Positions 33,213-33,231 of a DNA stretch of 33,231 nucleotides are shown piece by piece. The first letter of the stretch is position 1, and each line of letters begins with the position of its first letter. The notes under the pieces were generated by a model. The model was not told the origin of the DNA and ran no database searches. It saw only the letters and a program-made list of their open reading frames with translations. The position numbers and the translations under genes were made by a program. The stretch comes from Gordonia desulfuricans NBRC 100010 (lineage in GTDB: Bacteria; Actinomycetota; Actinomycetes; Mycobacteriales; Mycobacteriaceae), in contig NZ_BCNF01000102.1 in NCBI RefSeq assembly GCF_001485495.1, positions 1-33,231 of the forward strand, in the 5' to 3' direction.

Positions 33213-33231
33213 GAACAGGCTTTGAGCCGAC

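Overview
The window reads as a chromosomal segment of a mycolic-acid actinomycete (Corynebacteriales), most likely Gordonia or a close relative. This is an inference from three things: uniformly high GC with frequent GTG starts, mycobacterium-like gene content (Stf0 sulfotransferase, PknD/E-type kinase, single-chain acyl-CoA carboxylase, DesA3-type desaturase), and the lpqU-eno-ftsB-DUF501-ppx order known from Mycobacterium tuberculosis Rv1022-Rv1026. No phage, insertion sequence, rRNA, tRNA or CRISPR array was recognised.

Left part (1-11.1 kb, all minus strand). A truncated Ser/Thr kinase is followed, moving right, by a sulfone-sulfur scavenging pair (sfnB-like, sfnG) and then a lipid/acyl-CoA block. 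That block is a FabR/FasR-type TetR, an MDR oxidoreductase, an SDR, a fused biotin carboxylase-BCCP-carboxyltransferase of 1089 aa, and an acyl-CoA ligase. In transcription order it runs ligase, carboxylase, SDR, MDR, TetR, SfnG, SfnB. Two operator-like palindromes sit on predicted promoters of the block.

Middle (11.1-24.3 kb). A divergent plus-strand pair encodes a ferredoxin-type reductase and a DesA3-like fatty-acid desaturase. A 0.5-kb non-coding stretch follows, with a long hairpin and a 121-bp tandem repeat. Next come an acidic small protein and a DUF4395 membrane protein. The minus-strand core block lpqU-eno-ftsB-DUF501-ppx comes after. The plus-strand efeUOB iron/heme system then lies behind an IdeR-like box and a 55-codon ORF coupled to efeU.

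Right part (24.3-33.2 kb) is the most interesting. A tightly overlapping minus-strand operon, stf0-cysD-cysNC-FGE, links PAPS synthesis, a trehalose-2-sulfotransferase homologue and a formylglycine-generating enzyme. Directly upstream in the same direction is a type I sulfatase carrying the C-S-P-A-R signature that an FGE matures, and a TetR regulator diverges from it. The set contains both the making (Stf0 with PAPS) and the breaking (FGE-activated sulfatase) of sulfate esters. With SfnB/SfnG at the other end, sulfur is a recurring theme. The window closes with a crotonase and a phthalate-dioxygenase-reductase-type gene broken by two frameshifts, behind a promoter that overlaps a perfect palindrome.
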